Assembly (NCBI GenBank): GCA_029721515.1
Contig: CM056550.1
Location: forward strand, 26,486,619 to 26,550,618
Direction of reading: 5' to 3'
DNA from: Synanceia verrucosa
Lineage: Eukaryota > Chordata > Actinopteri > Perciformes > Synanceiidae
DNA: 64,000 bases
Positions within the stretch are counted from its first letter, which is position 1, and each line of letters begins with the position of its first letter. A program made the position numbers and the translations under genes. This document shows, piece by piece, positions 37,801 through 50,216 of the stretch. The notes under the pieces were generated by a model. The model saw only the letters and a list, made by a program, of their open reading frames with translations, was not told the DNA's origin and ran no database searches.

Positions 37801-39149
37801 TAAATGGCATTTAACATATGAAAGTTACACTGTAAAAATGTGGATCTTACAATTGTCATACAACCAGACATTATTATTATTAATATACTGTACATTTCCA
37901 TTCATTCCAGTCATCCTAAGATGGATGTTTAATCCCTTCTTGAATGCTGCTGCAGATAGATGTCTAATCATCCTTATGACAGCATTTTATGGCATGATTA
38001 TGTTAACCATGAGCAAGGAGGTCATATCAAATTTCTGTCTAAAAGCAAATATCTGGCTACTGATCTGTTTCAAATAACACATTGTCAACACTTTGTTTTA
38101 CCTATACAGGTCTTCGAAATGGATTACCTTTCTGCGTTTGAGGAACATTGTTTTAACCATTATTAGATGCTGGCATTTAAGTATCAGAATTGTCAATTCA
38201 AATACCAAGTAGCTGGCTTTTACAAAATACATAATACACTCTCAGAGCACAAAAGTTTGTCATGATTATTACTGAAGCAACAGAAAGAAGTTTGTCAAAC
38301 AGAGAGCTGCATTTACTGTTCTACAACCTAAATGGACTTTATGTCACAAAGCCAATTCAAAGATTCACAATGAGTGTTGCAATTGAGCCCTTATGTTTCT
38401 GAGAAGTAGCCAAACTTAAAACATGTACTGTATCACATAACCAACCTCCACTATCGCCACCCCTGATTATCCACAAAGAAACAAACTATACCAGCTTATA
38501 CATCCACCCCAAAATATCTCTGCATCGGAGTCTGCAATGATAGATATTTAAATGAAAATATATTTATATAATTTGTGGGTTTTTCACAGTAGTTTGTACT
38601 GCACTGTACCTTTTTGTCCATCTATTTATGCCTACGTAATTGTCACCTTGAGGGAGTCTATTGAGTCACTTGAGAGAGAGTGTGGCTTGTGTTTTGTGTG
38701 GAAGAAAAATGTCTCTTGGATTTTGTTCAGTAATATCTCCGATCTTCAGTGTGGTAAGTGCTGTGCATGTCTTTCATCTCTGCTGGCCAACAACGATTTG
38801 GGGACTGATTACTCGGAAAGGCTAGTTTTTTCCTATGAGAACACAGCTTGTAGAAACTGCAAAAAACATTTGCTTTGGCACAGATTTACATTGTAGCAAT
38901 GTCCATTCCTTGATCTCCATGGCCATGATCGTTACTACAAACACAAGTGGCCCATTGTGGTAATCCTTGGCTCAGTACACTGTCACGGATAAGTCTATGT
39001 GTTTGTGTATTGCCGTGTCAGTCTATCCTCTCTCCTGGTGTAATGTCAATGCACTCTAGTGTCTAATCATTCCGCGCATAAACCCAACATCAATCCCCTC
39101 TCTGTCTCCGACTCTTGCTCACTCTCTCTCTATACTCTCACTTTTGTTT
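31870..39149. other. Intergenic DNA, probably including the lrrc4b 3' UTR on the right
   Basis: AT-rich, with no reading frame resembling a known protein on either strand. The part nearest 39150 is presumably lrrc4b 3' UTR, whose end I cannot place: several TTTATT (minus-strand AATAAA) sites are scattered to its left. Patches at 32230-32420 and 34900-35130 look less repetitive and contain homeodomain-like TAAT/TTAATCA cores, so they could be regulatory, but this is only an impression. Confidence 0.45.
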
Positions 39150-41497
39150 CTAGATCTGAGTCTCTTGGACGTTTTCCTTCGAGTTACCCTTGAAGAGAAG
39201 AGGCTCCATTTGGGGATTCTGGTTTTGGCCCATGAAACCCTTGATTGATCCATGTAAGCCCATGGTGGGCATGGGGAGTGACATTGGCAGTGGTGGAGAC
39301 ATAGAACAGGGGTTGATGTTGGTGCCGTTGCCTGACGAGGTGAGCAAACTAGACGTAGAGATTGGGACTGATGTACAGGAGATGGGGATATCCTGGACTT
39401 GCTGGTTCTTGCTATTGAGCATCATTCCTGCTCCCATACCGTCTGAGCCAATATTTAGACCCATCACGTTGTTGTTGAAATGATGGGTCTTGTAGTAATG
39501 GTTGAGTGTATCCGTACGGCCAATGTTGGGAAGGTTGACTATTTCTGGATGATGTATCCTTAGGGTTCCTTCTCCACTGCCAGAATTCATCGTTGAACCA
39601 CCTGAGATGCCACTCCCAGCCCCGGCTCCGATCTCATCTTCTACATTGACAATCTCTATGGCTCTGGCAGGGCCGTGGTGCTTGTGCAGCTGGTGCTGCT
39701 TCCGGAGTTTGTAGAATACCACCAACATTACAGCAGCCATAAAGGTAATGGCCACAAAACAACCAATGATGATCTTAGTTGTTTTCATTACATCATCCAA
39801 GCCTGGAATGTTAGTTACATCCATTATGGACACAGTCACTGCGTTTTCAGTAGCTCTGTTGGCTCGTGGAGACAGTGGGGACAGAGAGGAGAGAGAAGGC
39901 GATATAGTGATGCCAGGCCGTCCCTCTAACACGCCTCTTTGACCAGTAGGATTAGGAAAATCTATGAAGGTCTCGTTAATATACTGTCTTGCTGAATTTT
40001 CCTCATCTCCTCTCACTGTCTCCACTGTTTCCACAGTGACGGTGGTGAAATAGCTGTAGCTGTTGCTGGGGTCCGAAGCAGACACATTGAGCACAGCGGT
40101 TGCAGTGGTGTTTCCAGCAGAGTTGGTTACCATGCAAGTGTACTGCCCGGTGTCTTGTACGGTCACGTTTGTGAAGTTCAGCGTTCCATCATGAAGCACT
40201 GAGATCCTAACTCGGTACGATCCGTGGGTCATCAGTGTGCCATTTGGAGTGAACCAATTCACCGACGTCATCGAGGTTCCAGTACGACATTTCAGCTCAG
40301 CAGCCATGCCCTCAGTGACATTGAGGTCTGTGGGCGGCTCAACAATCACTGGGGCATAGCAGGTAAAGTGGCTCTGGTCTAGTTCCCCGATGTATTTGCC
40401 TTTTATACCCGGGGGCGCGTGGCATCGAGCACAACATGTGGTGTTGCTGGGAACTGTTTCTTTCAACCACCAGCTGAGCCACAGGACATCGCAGTTGCAC
40501 ACCCAAGGGTTGTGGTTGAGATGTACCCTCTCCAACTGGTGCAAAGGGGTGAAGAGGTCATGGGGCAGGGAATGCAGGGAGTTGTGGGAGAGGTTGAGCT
40601 CCTCCAAGTTTTTGAGGTCATCAAAAGCATTGCGTTCAATGACTGACACTCTGGAGTGCATTAGCCATAGCTTGCGAAGTGACACTAGGCCCTGGAAGGA
40701 TCCAGGCCTGACTATCCCCAGCTGGTTCCCTGACAGCTCCAACTCCTCTAGCCTCACTAATGGGGTGAGGTTAGGGATATCCTTCAAGCCACACATGCCA
40801 AGATTCAAGAAGCGCAAGTTGACTAGACCTTCGAAGGCAGCCTCTGAGATGAAATCCAGCTTCCTGAGTTCCCCTAGATCGAGACGGCGTAAAGAGGGAA
40901 CCCGGTGAAAGGCAAATGCCGGCAGTGTCTCGATGGGGTTGTTTCGTAGCCATAGTTCCCTTAGCTTGCTGAGGTACTCAAAGGCTTGTGACGGCACCAC
41001 CGTGAGACGGTTGTCAAAAAGCTCCAACGTGTTGAGGTTGGGAAGGCCATTGAAAGCTCCCACCTCAATTTGCCGGATGTGGTTCTTTGAGAGCTGGAGG
41101 ATTTCCAAATGCCTCAGGTGTTTAAATGTGTCAGACTTGATCACCTGGTGTGGAGACAAAAACATGGAGGCACGTTGTAGCAACATCAGAATTACTGCTC
41201 TCAATGTGTATCAATTCAGTCTGAATGTCTGTGTGAGGAGGAAGCAATATTTACCTGAATTGTGTTCTCTTGTAGATTGAGGTATCTTGTGTTCTCTGAA
41301 ATACTGTCTGGGACTTGATCTAAACTCTTCCTTGTACAGATGACACGGCTCGCCTGATTGGAGCAGGTACAAGGGGTGGGGCAGGGGGGTGCTGCCTCTG
41401 TCAGCTGTGGTCCATGGTTGTGAAACCACAACAAGAGCTGGACCAACCAGAGGAGGGGGGATGGGGTACAGGGGCTGGTCACCATGACAACACGCAT
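39150..41497 (-). CDS. lrrc4b: Leucine-rich repeat containing 4B (netrin-G ligand family)
   Basis: Postsynaptic adhesion protein (NGL-3 in mammals) that binds presynaptic LAR-family phosphatases and PSD-95. Coding exons are 41497-41255 and 41144-39150, giving 745 residues. Order: signal peptide (LLWLVQLLLWF), LRRNT (CPTPCTCSNQASRVICT), about nine LRRs, LRRCT with CNCDVLWLSWWLKE (about 293-343), one Ig domain (about 347-437) and a transmembrane helix GCFVAITFMAAVMLVVFYKL (about 540-559). The cytoplasmic tail ends in ETQI, a class I PDZ ligand. The Ig domain carries LRRC4B's own string GTSMTSVNW and the end SKENVQETQI matches LRRC4B, not LRRC4 or LRRC4C. ATG at 41497 is chosen because the longer frame starts at GTG with an in-frame stop just upstream. 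The serine/glycine-rich juxtamembrane and tail linkers differ from mammals. Confidence 0.95.
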
Positions 41498-41866
41498 GGC
41501 AACTGAGTCATGACCCACCCCTATTGCTATGATGTCAATAAGTCACCTCCAAACAGAGGAATTTAAGTGATTATCTTGATGTTCATATTTTATGCTCCTA
41601 TTCAGTTTTTCTCCTCCTTCAAGCAGTCACTTTAAAAATGGAGAGCGAAAGGTGTAATGTTATATTAAAGACTATTTATCATTAATAGATTCTTACTTTA
41701 CTTTGCTCATGCTTTTTTCGACTATCAAACTCCTTGTTCTTTTCAAGAAGTCATTTTAGGGAACTCAGTATCGTTTGTTCCCATGACAATTTATTAGAAT
41801 AGAAGTCAGACTTAAGGGAGGGTTTGCTCTTGAACGAGTCGTCTCTGTGGCTTCTGTTGCTTCTCG
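41498..41866 (-). other. Probable lrrc4b 5' UTR part of exon 2
   Basis: On the minus strand a long pyrimidine tract ends in CTCCTACAG at 41867, an excellent splice acceptor. No good donor lies between it and the ATG exon, so the simplest model is one exon from 41866 to 41255 with about 370 bases of 5' UTR. Short upstream ATGs occur in it (for example TCATGGG near 41784). Confidence 0.45.
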
Positions 41867-41879
41867 CTGTAGGAGAAAG

Positions 41880-44800
41880 AGAGAAAAAAGAGAGAGGAAG
41901 AAGGTCAAGTAAGTGCAGTAACTTTAAGATATTAGCCAAGCATAGGCATGCATGTATTCCCAGATTCTGAATTGTAATCTCAAAATATTACAACGCCCTG
42001 TCACCATAGCAAACGACAAGCATGGTTAAATTTGTTTTTTTTTGTTTTTTTTGGGGGGGTTAGCTCTCAGATTGTGGCCTGTAGTCGGTTGAGTCAGCTG
42101 CCATTTTCTTCATAGTTTGGACTTAACATCTGGGTTATGGTCTGAAATGGCCACAAAAATCTTGGTCACAAGTGTTGCGGCAGACTCATTAGTCTCATTT
42201 TTGAAGTTAAGGTACTGGTATGTCTCTAGTCAGATACATACTGGCAGAAGTAGAATCTCACATTTAAAAATTAGGCCAAGCTGTTGGATACAATCACAAC
42301 TGCTGCTGGGATTCAGCTAGACCTAAGGTTAATGCAGACATTCGTGCAATCCATTATGAGGCAGCAGCAGTAATTTAGCAATTAAAATATGAATACTGCA
42401 ATGCACATGCTGTGTACAATAACCAATGCACAATTACACAAGATCCCATGCCTGTGAATTTGGTGAACCAAACATGAAAAAGAAAAATAGATTGAGAAAC
42501 AAAAAGATGGTGCAAAATACATTTAGGGCTTTATTTTTTCTCCAAACATAAATGTTTATCTGTGTGTCTTTGGTTCAGAGGGTGTCACACAGAAATGTCC
42601 GCAAGCATCAGCCACCTCTCTAAATTTAGAAAAAACGTTGTTTCCCTTTAAATGATAAGACCAGAAAGAAAGTGTTCATTGTTTTCTCAAGCACGTCATG
42701 TTCGACACTATGACTCTCACAGTCACAAGCCTGTGCTGAAAACAAATATGATCTGTTACCTGTCACTTATTTGATCGCTGTGAATTGAGATTCTACACCA
42801 CAAACTCACGGATACATTTTCCAAATGAATTTATTCGTTAATAAACAGGTTATTTTTTTCCATGGCAGTCCTCAGCATCTCTCCTCTCCTATGCAGCGAC
42901 GATGCATGCGCTCCTAGAAACACGGTTGCTGTGGCAACCTGCTCACTCACCATCTTGTGTTTTTACTGTCCAGTGCCCTATTCCACATTACTGTGTTTAG
43001 CTCAGCCTGATGATCGTTTGCTGTTAAAAACTGAACGGCAGTACCTTTGTGGTTTCAATCAACTTATATTTGACTTAAAGCCTAAGGTATACACCCTTCA
43101 CACTTCCATTTGGTGTAACACTAGATAAAAAATAACCAGTATTTCACTCAGTAGCAACCTTCACAGAGAGGAACAAAAACTGAATATGTATGGAAATATA
43201 TATTCACATAAATGAAGGTAGACCTGAGAAAGCACATGGTTGAACCTTGGCCTTCAATATTGCAACAGAGGGAACACATTTGCCATGAATCTTGATATCT
43301 ACAAGGTCTGACGATTAGGTCAACATCAGTCTTTATTAAAAACATAGCTCTGAGGACTCTAAAAGCAGCTCTTAAGAAGGCTCATAAGGGAGTGTATGCT
43401 AAAAATAGAGTTTTTAGATGCTGTGCACATCCCACATACTCTCTCCAACACACACTCACATCAATATTTACAGCCATCCCAACTGAAACTGCCACAGTGA
43501 AATAACAACACATAACATCTCCAATAGCAAAAATCACAACACATATTCTGAAACCCAAATGGTTTTGGATGCAGCACCTTTGCAGCACTCTTCATTAAGG
43601 TGTTCTTTACACTGCTGTCCCTCCTTGAAAAGTCTACTTCTCATCCCCCTCCAGGTATAATTATGCATTTCATTAATTTGACTGAGTTGATGTATATATA
43701 TAATGATTCATGAAAGCATCAAAGCACAACGTCATTAATGGTCAAAGAATTGATCTTGAAACAGAATTTGATTTTCATAGATTCATTATATACATTGTTA
43801 GAGAGTTTTTTGTCTTCCACTAATGTGACTACACAATATGAACTTTTATGTCACGCAATAATATGTTCTGACACTGCAAAAATGAAAACTTGTTTCCTTC
43901 ATTGAATCAATAGAGGAAAGACGAATTTCCCGTCAGACACAAGTCTGTGCAGTTGTCAGTAATACGTTGTTTGAGTAGTTTTTTGCATTATGTAGCAAAA
44001 CAGTAAAAAAAAAACACACACAGGGTAAAAGAACAAGGAGGGAGACACCTTGAATCTGCCAGCAGGACGCCTGTTGCCTTGACCTCCCATCTTCAAGTTA
44101 TCCAAGAACAGCAGCAAACAACAGCCTTATTTTTTTTTTAGATTATTGCACCTTGACTCATCCGAGGGCCGTTCATCCCCAGCAGCCTTCATCCTCATCC
44201 TTGTGCAAAACGTGCTTCCCTCAGGTTCATGACATGGATGAAACGTTGTCTAAATTGTATTTTTTCCAACCAATTTCACTCAAAGGTATTTCTCTTTCTC
44301 CATCTAAGCCGTTTTTCCCATGTCAAGAGCAGATTGCGACCATGTAGGTATTGATTATTCGATCAGGCCTGAGAAAGCGCTCAGTCGTGAAAAGACAAAT
44401 TAGCTGCAAGCTGCTGACCAATTGCTACAAACCAATCACATCATCGTAAGCGCCTGATCGTATCAATGCCTCTCTCTCTCTCGCTTTCTTTCTCTCTCTC
44501 TACACAGAGTCGTTAAGGTTTATGGAGAGGCAAAAAATCGTGGTGGTTGTTTTCAATAAACACTCACCACCAATAAGGCTCTCTGGTCTGTGGGATGGCT
44601 CCTTCATGCCCCACACAAGGCCCAATTAGACCTCATGTATTTACAGATGGTCGAGATGAACACAAAGCGACACAGGTGCAGCAGGGCCAACATCATCTGC
44701 TGTAACTATGACAACACTAGATTGATTCAGGACGTGGGAATCAGGGTAGGATGGGACGCATTTCACCAGCATAGTAACACATTGCAGATTCGTGCCAAAT

Positions 44801-45465
44801 ATTTTCTTTAAACTGAAGACAGATTTCCCCCTTAATTCATCTGATTTCAACTCGTGAAAAGAAAGAAAATAAAATAATTTAAAAAAAACATAACAATTTC
44901 TCCTGCAGTCGCAACGTCTAATCTGCAATCCCTCCTCATCATATGGCCTCCAGCATTATATCTCCTACAATTGAACAGAATGGCCTTATTCATCTATGCA
45001 GCTGCGCTTCACTACGGCGCACCTTCTCGGGAACGCAATTGAAATTCTGAATAGGCCTAATTCTGCACATGCTGCATTACAAAATGGCTTGCATCCATTC
45101 TCTCTTCAGGGTAATGACAACACGACTGCACCCCCTAAAAACACACACAATCCATTCACTGATGTGGTTGCTGTTTTTTTTTTTTTTTTTTGTGGAATAT
45201 GTGTGGAAACGCACAGACTTATATAAGGAACCATGTTATTTCAACACATTCGGGAGGACTACTACAGCTTTAGACCCTTGACATCGACTGGATTTGTTCT
45301 TGGTATTATTTATTCCCTCAAATAATTATGAATCTGTGCAACATTTTGCGCGTTATCCAGCGTCCTGTCGACTGATTCCAGCATCCGTGCAGATTAGGTA
45401 ACATGCAATAATTACGCCGGCCATTTCAGTCGCTTCTACCTGTACAACCAATAATACATATACAC
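41880..45465. other. Probable first intron of lrrc4b
   Basis: No gene recognised. If the non-coding first exon at 45.5 kb is right, this is a 3.6-kb intron. It holds a perfect RFX-type X-box (42925-42938), a T-run (45174-45191) and a less repetitive stretch at about 44340-44480 with an imperfect inverted repeat around CGATCAGGC. Confidence 0.4.
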
Positions 45466-45469
45466 GTAC

Positions 45470-45960
45470 CTTCTTAATGTTTCGGCGGCTGCTGCGTAAG
45501 GTCGATGTTTTCTCTCCCCTCGTCCCTTCTCCCGATCGCCAGTTTTCCAACCTCGCTGTCTATCTCTCCTTTTTTTTCCTCCCTTCCGTAAATTGATTCG
45601 CTTGTTTCCGCGGCTGTGAGCTGGCTCTTGTTCTTGCAGGCTATTCCGCAGCGCCAACGCAACGCGGGGGGCTACAGTGATGGCAGGTTTAAGGATGAAC
45701 ACAATCCACACACACACACGAGGGGGAGGAACAAAAAAAAGAGAGAGAGAGAAAGAGAGATCAGATTAAGGGTCGTTGGAGAAAATGATGTTAGTATTAT
45801 CACATTTAGGGAACGAGGTCTGGGGCGAGTGCATCCATGCGCCTTATCATCCTTGGAGAGGAACGCAGGCAGCAAACGCGACGCGGCGCCCGGTGGGCAG
45901 AGCGATTTGCGTCCAGCATCAGCGGCTCTTTACGCACATTCCGTATGTTTCAGTCTGAAT
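45470..45960 (-). promoter_or_regulatory. Candidate lrrc4b promoter and non-coding first exon
   Basis: The only GC- and CpG-rich patch upstream of lrrc4b, with blocks such as GCGGCTGCTGCG and GACGCGGCGCCCGG. On the minus strand it ends in a strong splice donor, AAGAAG|GTACGT, at 45470. A CA run and a GA-rich tract lie inside (about 45708-45765). No TATA box was found, as is common for neuronal genes with dispersed CpG promoters. The start site cannot be placed. Confidence 0.45.
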
Positions 45961-46800
45961 CCCTCTAAGGCAGCATTAGGAGAAAACATGGGAGGACCAA
46001 TGACTTGTGCATGTATCTTCTTTAGGATTGAAACTCTGCAAGATTCCACTTATTATAGTTTGAGTGTAGTATGCAACATGAGCTCTGTGCATGTAATGAA
46101 TAGAGACACATACTCATTAATATGACTCAGCAGCCCTGAATGATCAGCATGAGTGTTTCTGCTCATAGACACCTGTTCACTTGTGGGCTCCACAGGCCAA
46201 AACATCTGCAGTGACAAACATCCATGCTCCATTAAGTCTAAGTTAAGGCTTTTTGCACAGTATGCCATGTTATAATGCCCTTTTTCATAATGAATGTGCA
46301 GTGCTAGCACATGTGTTTTGGTAATGGCCGACTAAGATTAAATCTGGCAAGCTAATGAGATCTGTTTTCTGCAGTCTTTGCATATGAGTATATATTAATT
46401 CCCCACATACATAAGAATGACACACCACTGTTACTTGCTGTCAGTCACACTCTGCAGCCCTGTGAGGTTTGCACATTATAAAAGCTTCTGAAGCCTGAAA
46501 CTGTGTGTTAAGTATTTTATGAGCAGGTTACAGAGTTTAGCGGGCTGCTGAATGTTTTAATTAAAAAAAACAAGGAAGGATGCCAACAAGTTATTAGCCA
46601 ATCAAGACAGACTGTCTCTCAGAGTGTCCTCCCCATATGGATCTTTGTCATGTGCATGTCCACATGTGCCTTAGTGCTTTAGCTCCTGTATCATCTTTTA
46701 TTTCACTTCAGAATGTGTGCAGAGGAAGAGAAGTATCCCTTGTAGTTTAAAGGTATAAATAAATCCCAGGGCATCTTTGCTCTGTCTCAGCTCACACTAA

Positions 46801-46813
46801 AGGTCAAAGGACA
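46801..46813 (+). promoter_or_regulatory. DR1-type nuclear receptor motif
   Basis: AGGTCAAAGGACA: two hexamers, AGGTCA and AGGACA, separated by one base. It matches the DR1 consensus used by HNF4, PPAR/RXR and COUP-TF. It lies about 850 bases upstream of the candidate lrrc4b promoter patch. Single motif; occupancy is unknown. Confidence 0.35.
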
Positions 46814-46964
46814 GAGAAGGCCAGTTATGCTTCAGAAAGACCCCCAAGATATACTCTCCCTCTCTTGCTCCTCCCCTCCCACTCTGTGAATGCTGTAGTG
46901 AGCATTGTTCATGACCACTAGCTTTTGCTGAAAGCTGCACAGCAATGAGGTCTCTGTGCCTTTT

Positions 46965-47150
46965 GCCTCCCTCTTCCTCTCCCCTCCCCCTCCTCTGCCT
47001 CTCTCCCACCCATCTACCTCGCTCTCCTTCCCTCCTCTTTCTCCCTCTATCTCGCCGCCTCTATTAAATTTCCAGTCACACAGTGGTGCAGAGGATATTC
47101 CTCCTTTCCCCTCTTTTTTCCCTCCCTCTTCCCTCATTCCCTATCACTCA
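46965..47150 (+). repeat. Pyrimidine-rich (CTCC/CCTCT) tract
   Basis: About 180 bases strongly biased to C and T on the plus strand, in two blocks around 46965-47065 and 47095-47150. The long open frames on both strands are a result of this composition. Confidence 0.75.
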
Positions 47151-47387
47151 TGCTGAAATCTTAGCCCACATCCAAGCTTCTTGTCCCGACCCTGGCTGCC
47201 TTTCAGCGCGCTGCCACTGCCACTCTCACCGTCTCCTCTCTCTGTGCATCTTTTCGCCCTCCAACCCCCGCGCCATTTAAAATGATTCCACGCCAAACCC
47301 ACCGTGTGCCTCTGCTCTCCTTCCTCCCCCTTTCCACTGTATGTCCTCACAGTGTCATTGTACATTGAATCTGATACTCCCCTTATG

Positions 47388-47409
47388 GTGTGTGTGTGTG
47401 TGTGTGTGA
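47388..47409 (+). repeat. (GT)n microsatellite
   Basis: Eleven GT units in intergenic DNA. Confidence 0.9.
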
Positions 47410-48085
47410 GCGATGGAGTGGAGGAAGGGAGAGGGACATGTGTTTGTGCACAGTAAATGAACAAACCCTCATCTCTGTATTGCTTGTGTCATCAGTACAG
47501 GAAGGCTCTTGGAGTTGAAATACAGCAGAAAGAGCTAATCCCACCATCCAGAGGATGAGTGCATGGCATTTCCAATACAAACCCAAACCCCATAAACTCT
47601 TAATGCTGTGTTAGGAGCCACAGGGGAAAGAGAAGGGGAGGGCGGCGAGGATTTGGCAGCAACATGCTAGTGCCAAGACATATGTGGCATGCTGATAGCG
47701 GCAGAGAGGTGCAGCTCACACTGTGAAGAGGCTTTAGAGGGGTGCTGATACACATCCATCACTAACCATCGTTTCAGGGACACTAGCCACAGGCTTCGGC
47801 ACTCTGGAAGTGGGTGGGTGAGTAATTGCACCCAGTTCAAAGCAAAGATTAAGAATATGGATAATTTCTGTAGCAGTAGCGCTGATATTAGCTTTCGGGC
47901 GAAGCGCAATAGTGATCAGTTTAATGGCCCCAAGCGTCCAATTGGGATTGTGAACAAAGTGATTTATTTTTGGTGGTTATTTTTAGAAATGTAACAGAAA
48001 AAAGTTGGATTGGTGCTCATTGCCATCTGTGCAAGAGAAAAAGAGACATGTAAAGAGAGAGTTTTGAGTTATTCATGGTGACATC

Positions 48086-48087
<2 letters not shown>

Positions 48088-48117
<30 letters not shown>
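48088..48117 (+). repeat. (GT)n microsatellite
   Basis: About fifteen GT units, followed by a GAGA-rich and A-rich stretch to about 48162. Confidence 0.9.
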
Positions 48118-48118
<1 letters not shown>

Positions 48119-48867
48119 GAGACACAGAGAGGGAGAGAAAATAGAGAGAAAAAAAAAAACAAAACGTAGTGTCACAGTATCTTAGCAACTGCCTCCATCT
48201 CCTTGGAGACAAGAGCTGACATCATTTCCTGTCTGAGAGAACTCACTTTTGGTTTGTACACACTGTGTTTGTGCGTAAGAGTGTGAGGGCATGTGCACGC
48301 ATTTTTTTGTGTGTTGGTGTGTGTTAGTGTTCGTATGCAGGTGTGTATGTGCACTGATGCAAACAGGATGTATTCTAGTGGTGCAGGGGTGCGTTGCTCT
48401 ATTTGAAGTTAACAAAAAGACAGAAAATATCAGTGTTTTTCTACCATAAGAATTGTGACATGGGTTTGTATTGCTCTTGCTCTTGAACTATTATTTTTGA
48501 AAGTTTTAAATGGGGCTGTGAAATAATATTTTTTTATTTACTTTCAAACAATTCGAAAGCTTACAGCTTGAAGTGAAATCCATAAAGTACAATAAAGTTT
48601 TCTGTTCAACATAATGTCAGTGATGTGGAATTTTGTATTACTGAGTTTTCGATCCTTTCACAGCAAGTTTGTCACTAATGGAGTATCTGCAAGCAAGCAA
48701 GCCTCTGTGTTTTAATGCATCTTCAACTGCCATCTTGTGAGCAATGCAGTGAAGTGCAATCAAATCTCTCTCAGCTGTTAGAATCACTGTTGCACATTTT
48801 CGCTTGTAAAAACTAGCAGGTAATTCATATCATATTCCACACATTTGGAAAAGATAAGCCTCAAACT

Positions 48868-49780
48868 ACAGTGTCGTGAGAAAGTATTTGCCCACTTCTC
48901 ACGTTCTTTTTTTTTGCATATTCTCCTAACTTTAATTTAAGATCATCAAACAAATAGTAGTAGTATCAGACAAAGATGACCCAAGTAAACACAAAATGCA
49001 GTTTTGTATCGTCACCCTAAGTCATTTTTTAATGAAAATGATTTTTTGGCTTAAATCAGTGTGCTCTAGTTTGAGGTCACGAACTGATTGTCCAGCATTT
49101 TCCTTCAGAATTCGTGGTTCCACCAATCACAGCAAGTCATCCAGGTCCTGAAGCAGCAAAGCAGCCCCAGATCATCACACTACCACCACCAGCATCTGTG
49201 ACCATGGATGTTCTTTTCCTGAAATACTATAAAGAGGCACACCTTCCCAAAAAGTTCAGCTTTCATCTCATCAGTCCATATGATATCCTCAAAGGTCTTG
49301 GGGATCATTCAGATGTTTGTTTGCAAAAGTAAGATGAGCCTTTACAGTATATTCTTGCCAGTCAGCAGTGGATTTTTTTCCAATCTCTTCCTCATTGCTG
49401 AGTCATGAGCACTGACCTCATCTGAGGCCAGGGAGGCCTGCAGTTCTCTCCATGTTGTCCCGGGTTCCTTTGTGACCTCCTGGATGAGTCATCGCTGTGC
49501 TCTTGGGGTCATTTGGGAGGCCAGCCACTTCTGGGAAGGTTCACCATTCCTCCATGTTTTCTCCATTTGGCTCACACTGTGGTTCACTGGAGTCCAAAGC
49601 TTTAGAAATGGATTTGTCACTCTTTTCAGATTGATAGATGTCAGATACTTTATTTCTAGTGTGAATTTCTTTAGATGACAGCATTTTGGGAACTTTTGGC
49701 TGATTTGATTTTGTCAGACAGGTTCTATTTAAGTGATTTCTTGATTGAACAGGTCTGGAGGTAATCAGACTTGGTGTGGT
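48868..49780 (-). mobile_element. Tc1-like transposon relic, internally deleted
   Basis: The left end TACAGTGTCGTGAGAAAGTA followed by TTTGCCC matches the terminal repeat of a Tc1-like element abundant in teleosts (from memory). Reading on the minus strand, fragments of its transposase appear: a DNA-binding region around MEKTWRNGEPSQKW, then LIQEVTKEPGTTWRELQASL and KTFEDIIW near 49280. Stops and frame changes interrupt it, and much of the catalytic part is missing. The far terminal repeat is not recognisable, so this copy looks truncated. Confidence 0.7.
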
Positions 49781-50152
49781 CCATGATATTTAAATTATAT
49801 TATTGGTTTTATCACCTTTACTATAAAGAATGATGAACCATTTGGTAGAGCATATACATTTTTGTATAATGTTACTACATTATATTCAATAAGACCTCTG
49901 AAATCATAATATACCTCATGTTCAGATCAACTGTTTTGCTCCTTACTTCCCACAAGGGATGAACTGAAAACGGATGATATTTAAAGAGCCAGTGGATATA
50001 TCAGCATAAAATACCTAGATCGAGTGGTGGTCAGGATAAGTTCAACACAGTTTTCAATACCACCAACACTATTCAGTTATTATTCACCAAATATTTACCA
50101 AAACATCAAACTATTCCTCACGAGAAGATTTGAGATATATATACATATACAG

Positions 50153-50156
<4 letters not shown>

Positions 50157-50195
<39 letters not shown>
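50157..50195 (+). repeat. (CA)n microsatellite
   Basis: About nineteen CA units, immediately before a retroelement-like fragment. Confidence 0.92.
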
Positions 50196-50196
<1 letters not shown>

Positions 50197-50216
50197 TTAA
50201 AACAGTATTCACCTCA

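Larger units (their letters stand above)
45965..48860. other. Intergenic DNA upstream of lrrc4b
   Basis: No gene seen. It includes a direct-repeat nuclear-receptor-like site (46801-46813), a pyrimidine tract (about 46965-47150) and GT microsatellites (47388-47409 and 48088-48117). Confidence 0.5.

Noticed and set aside
39190..41280. Several plus-strand open frames across 39.2-41.3 kb
   Set aside because: Antisense shadows of the long lrrc4b coding exon; they have no independent features.
41498..41518. Longer lrrc4b N-terminus beginning seven residues upstream
   Set aside because: The first codon is GTG, not ATG, and an in-frame stop lies just upstream; the first ATG at 41497 precedes a good signal peptide.
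46797..47137. Minus-strand frames rich in Arg/Gly/Glu
   Set aside because: By-product of the CTCC pyrimidine tract; no protein similarity recognised.
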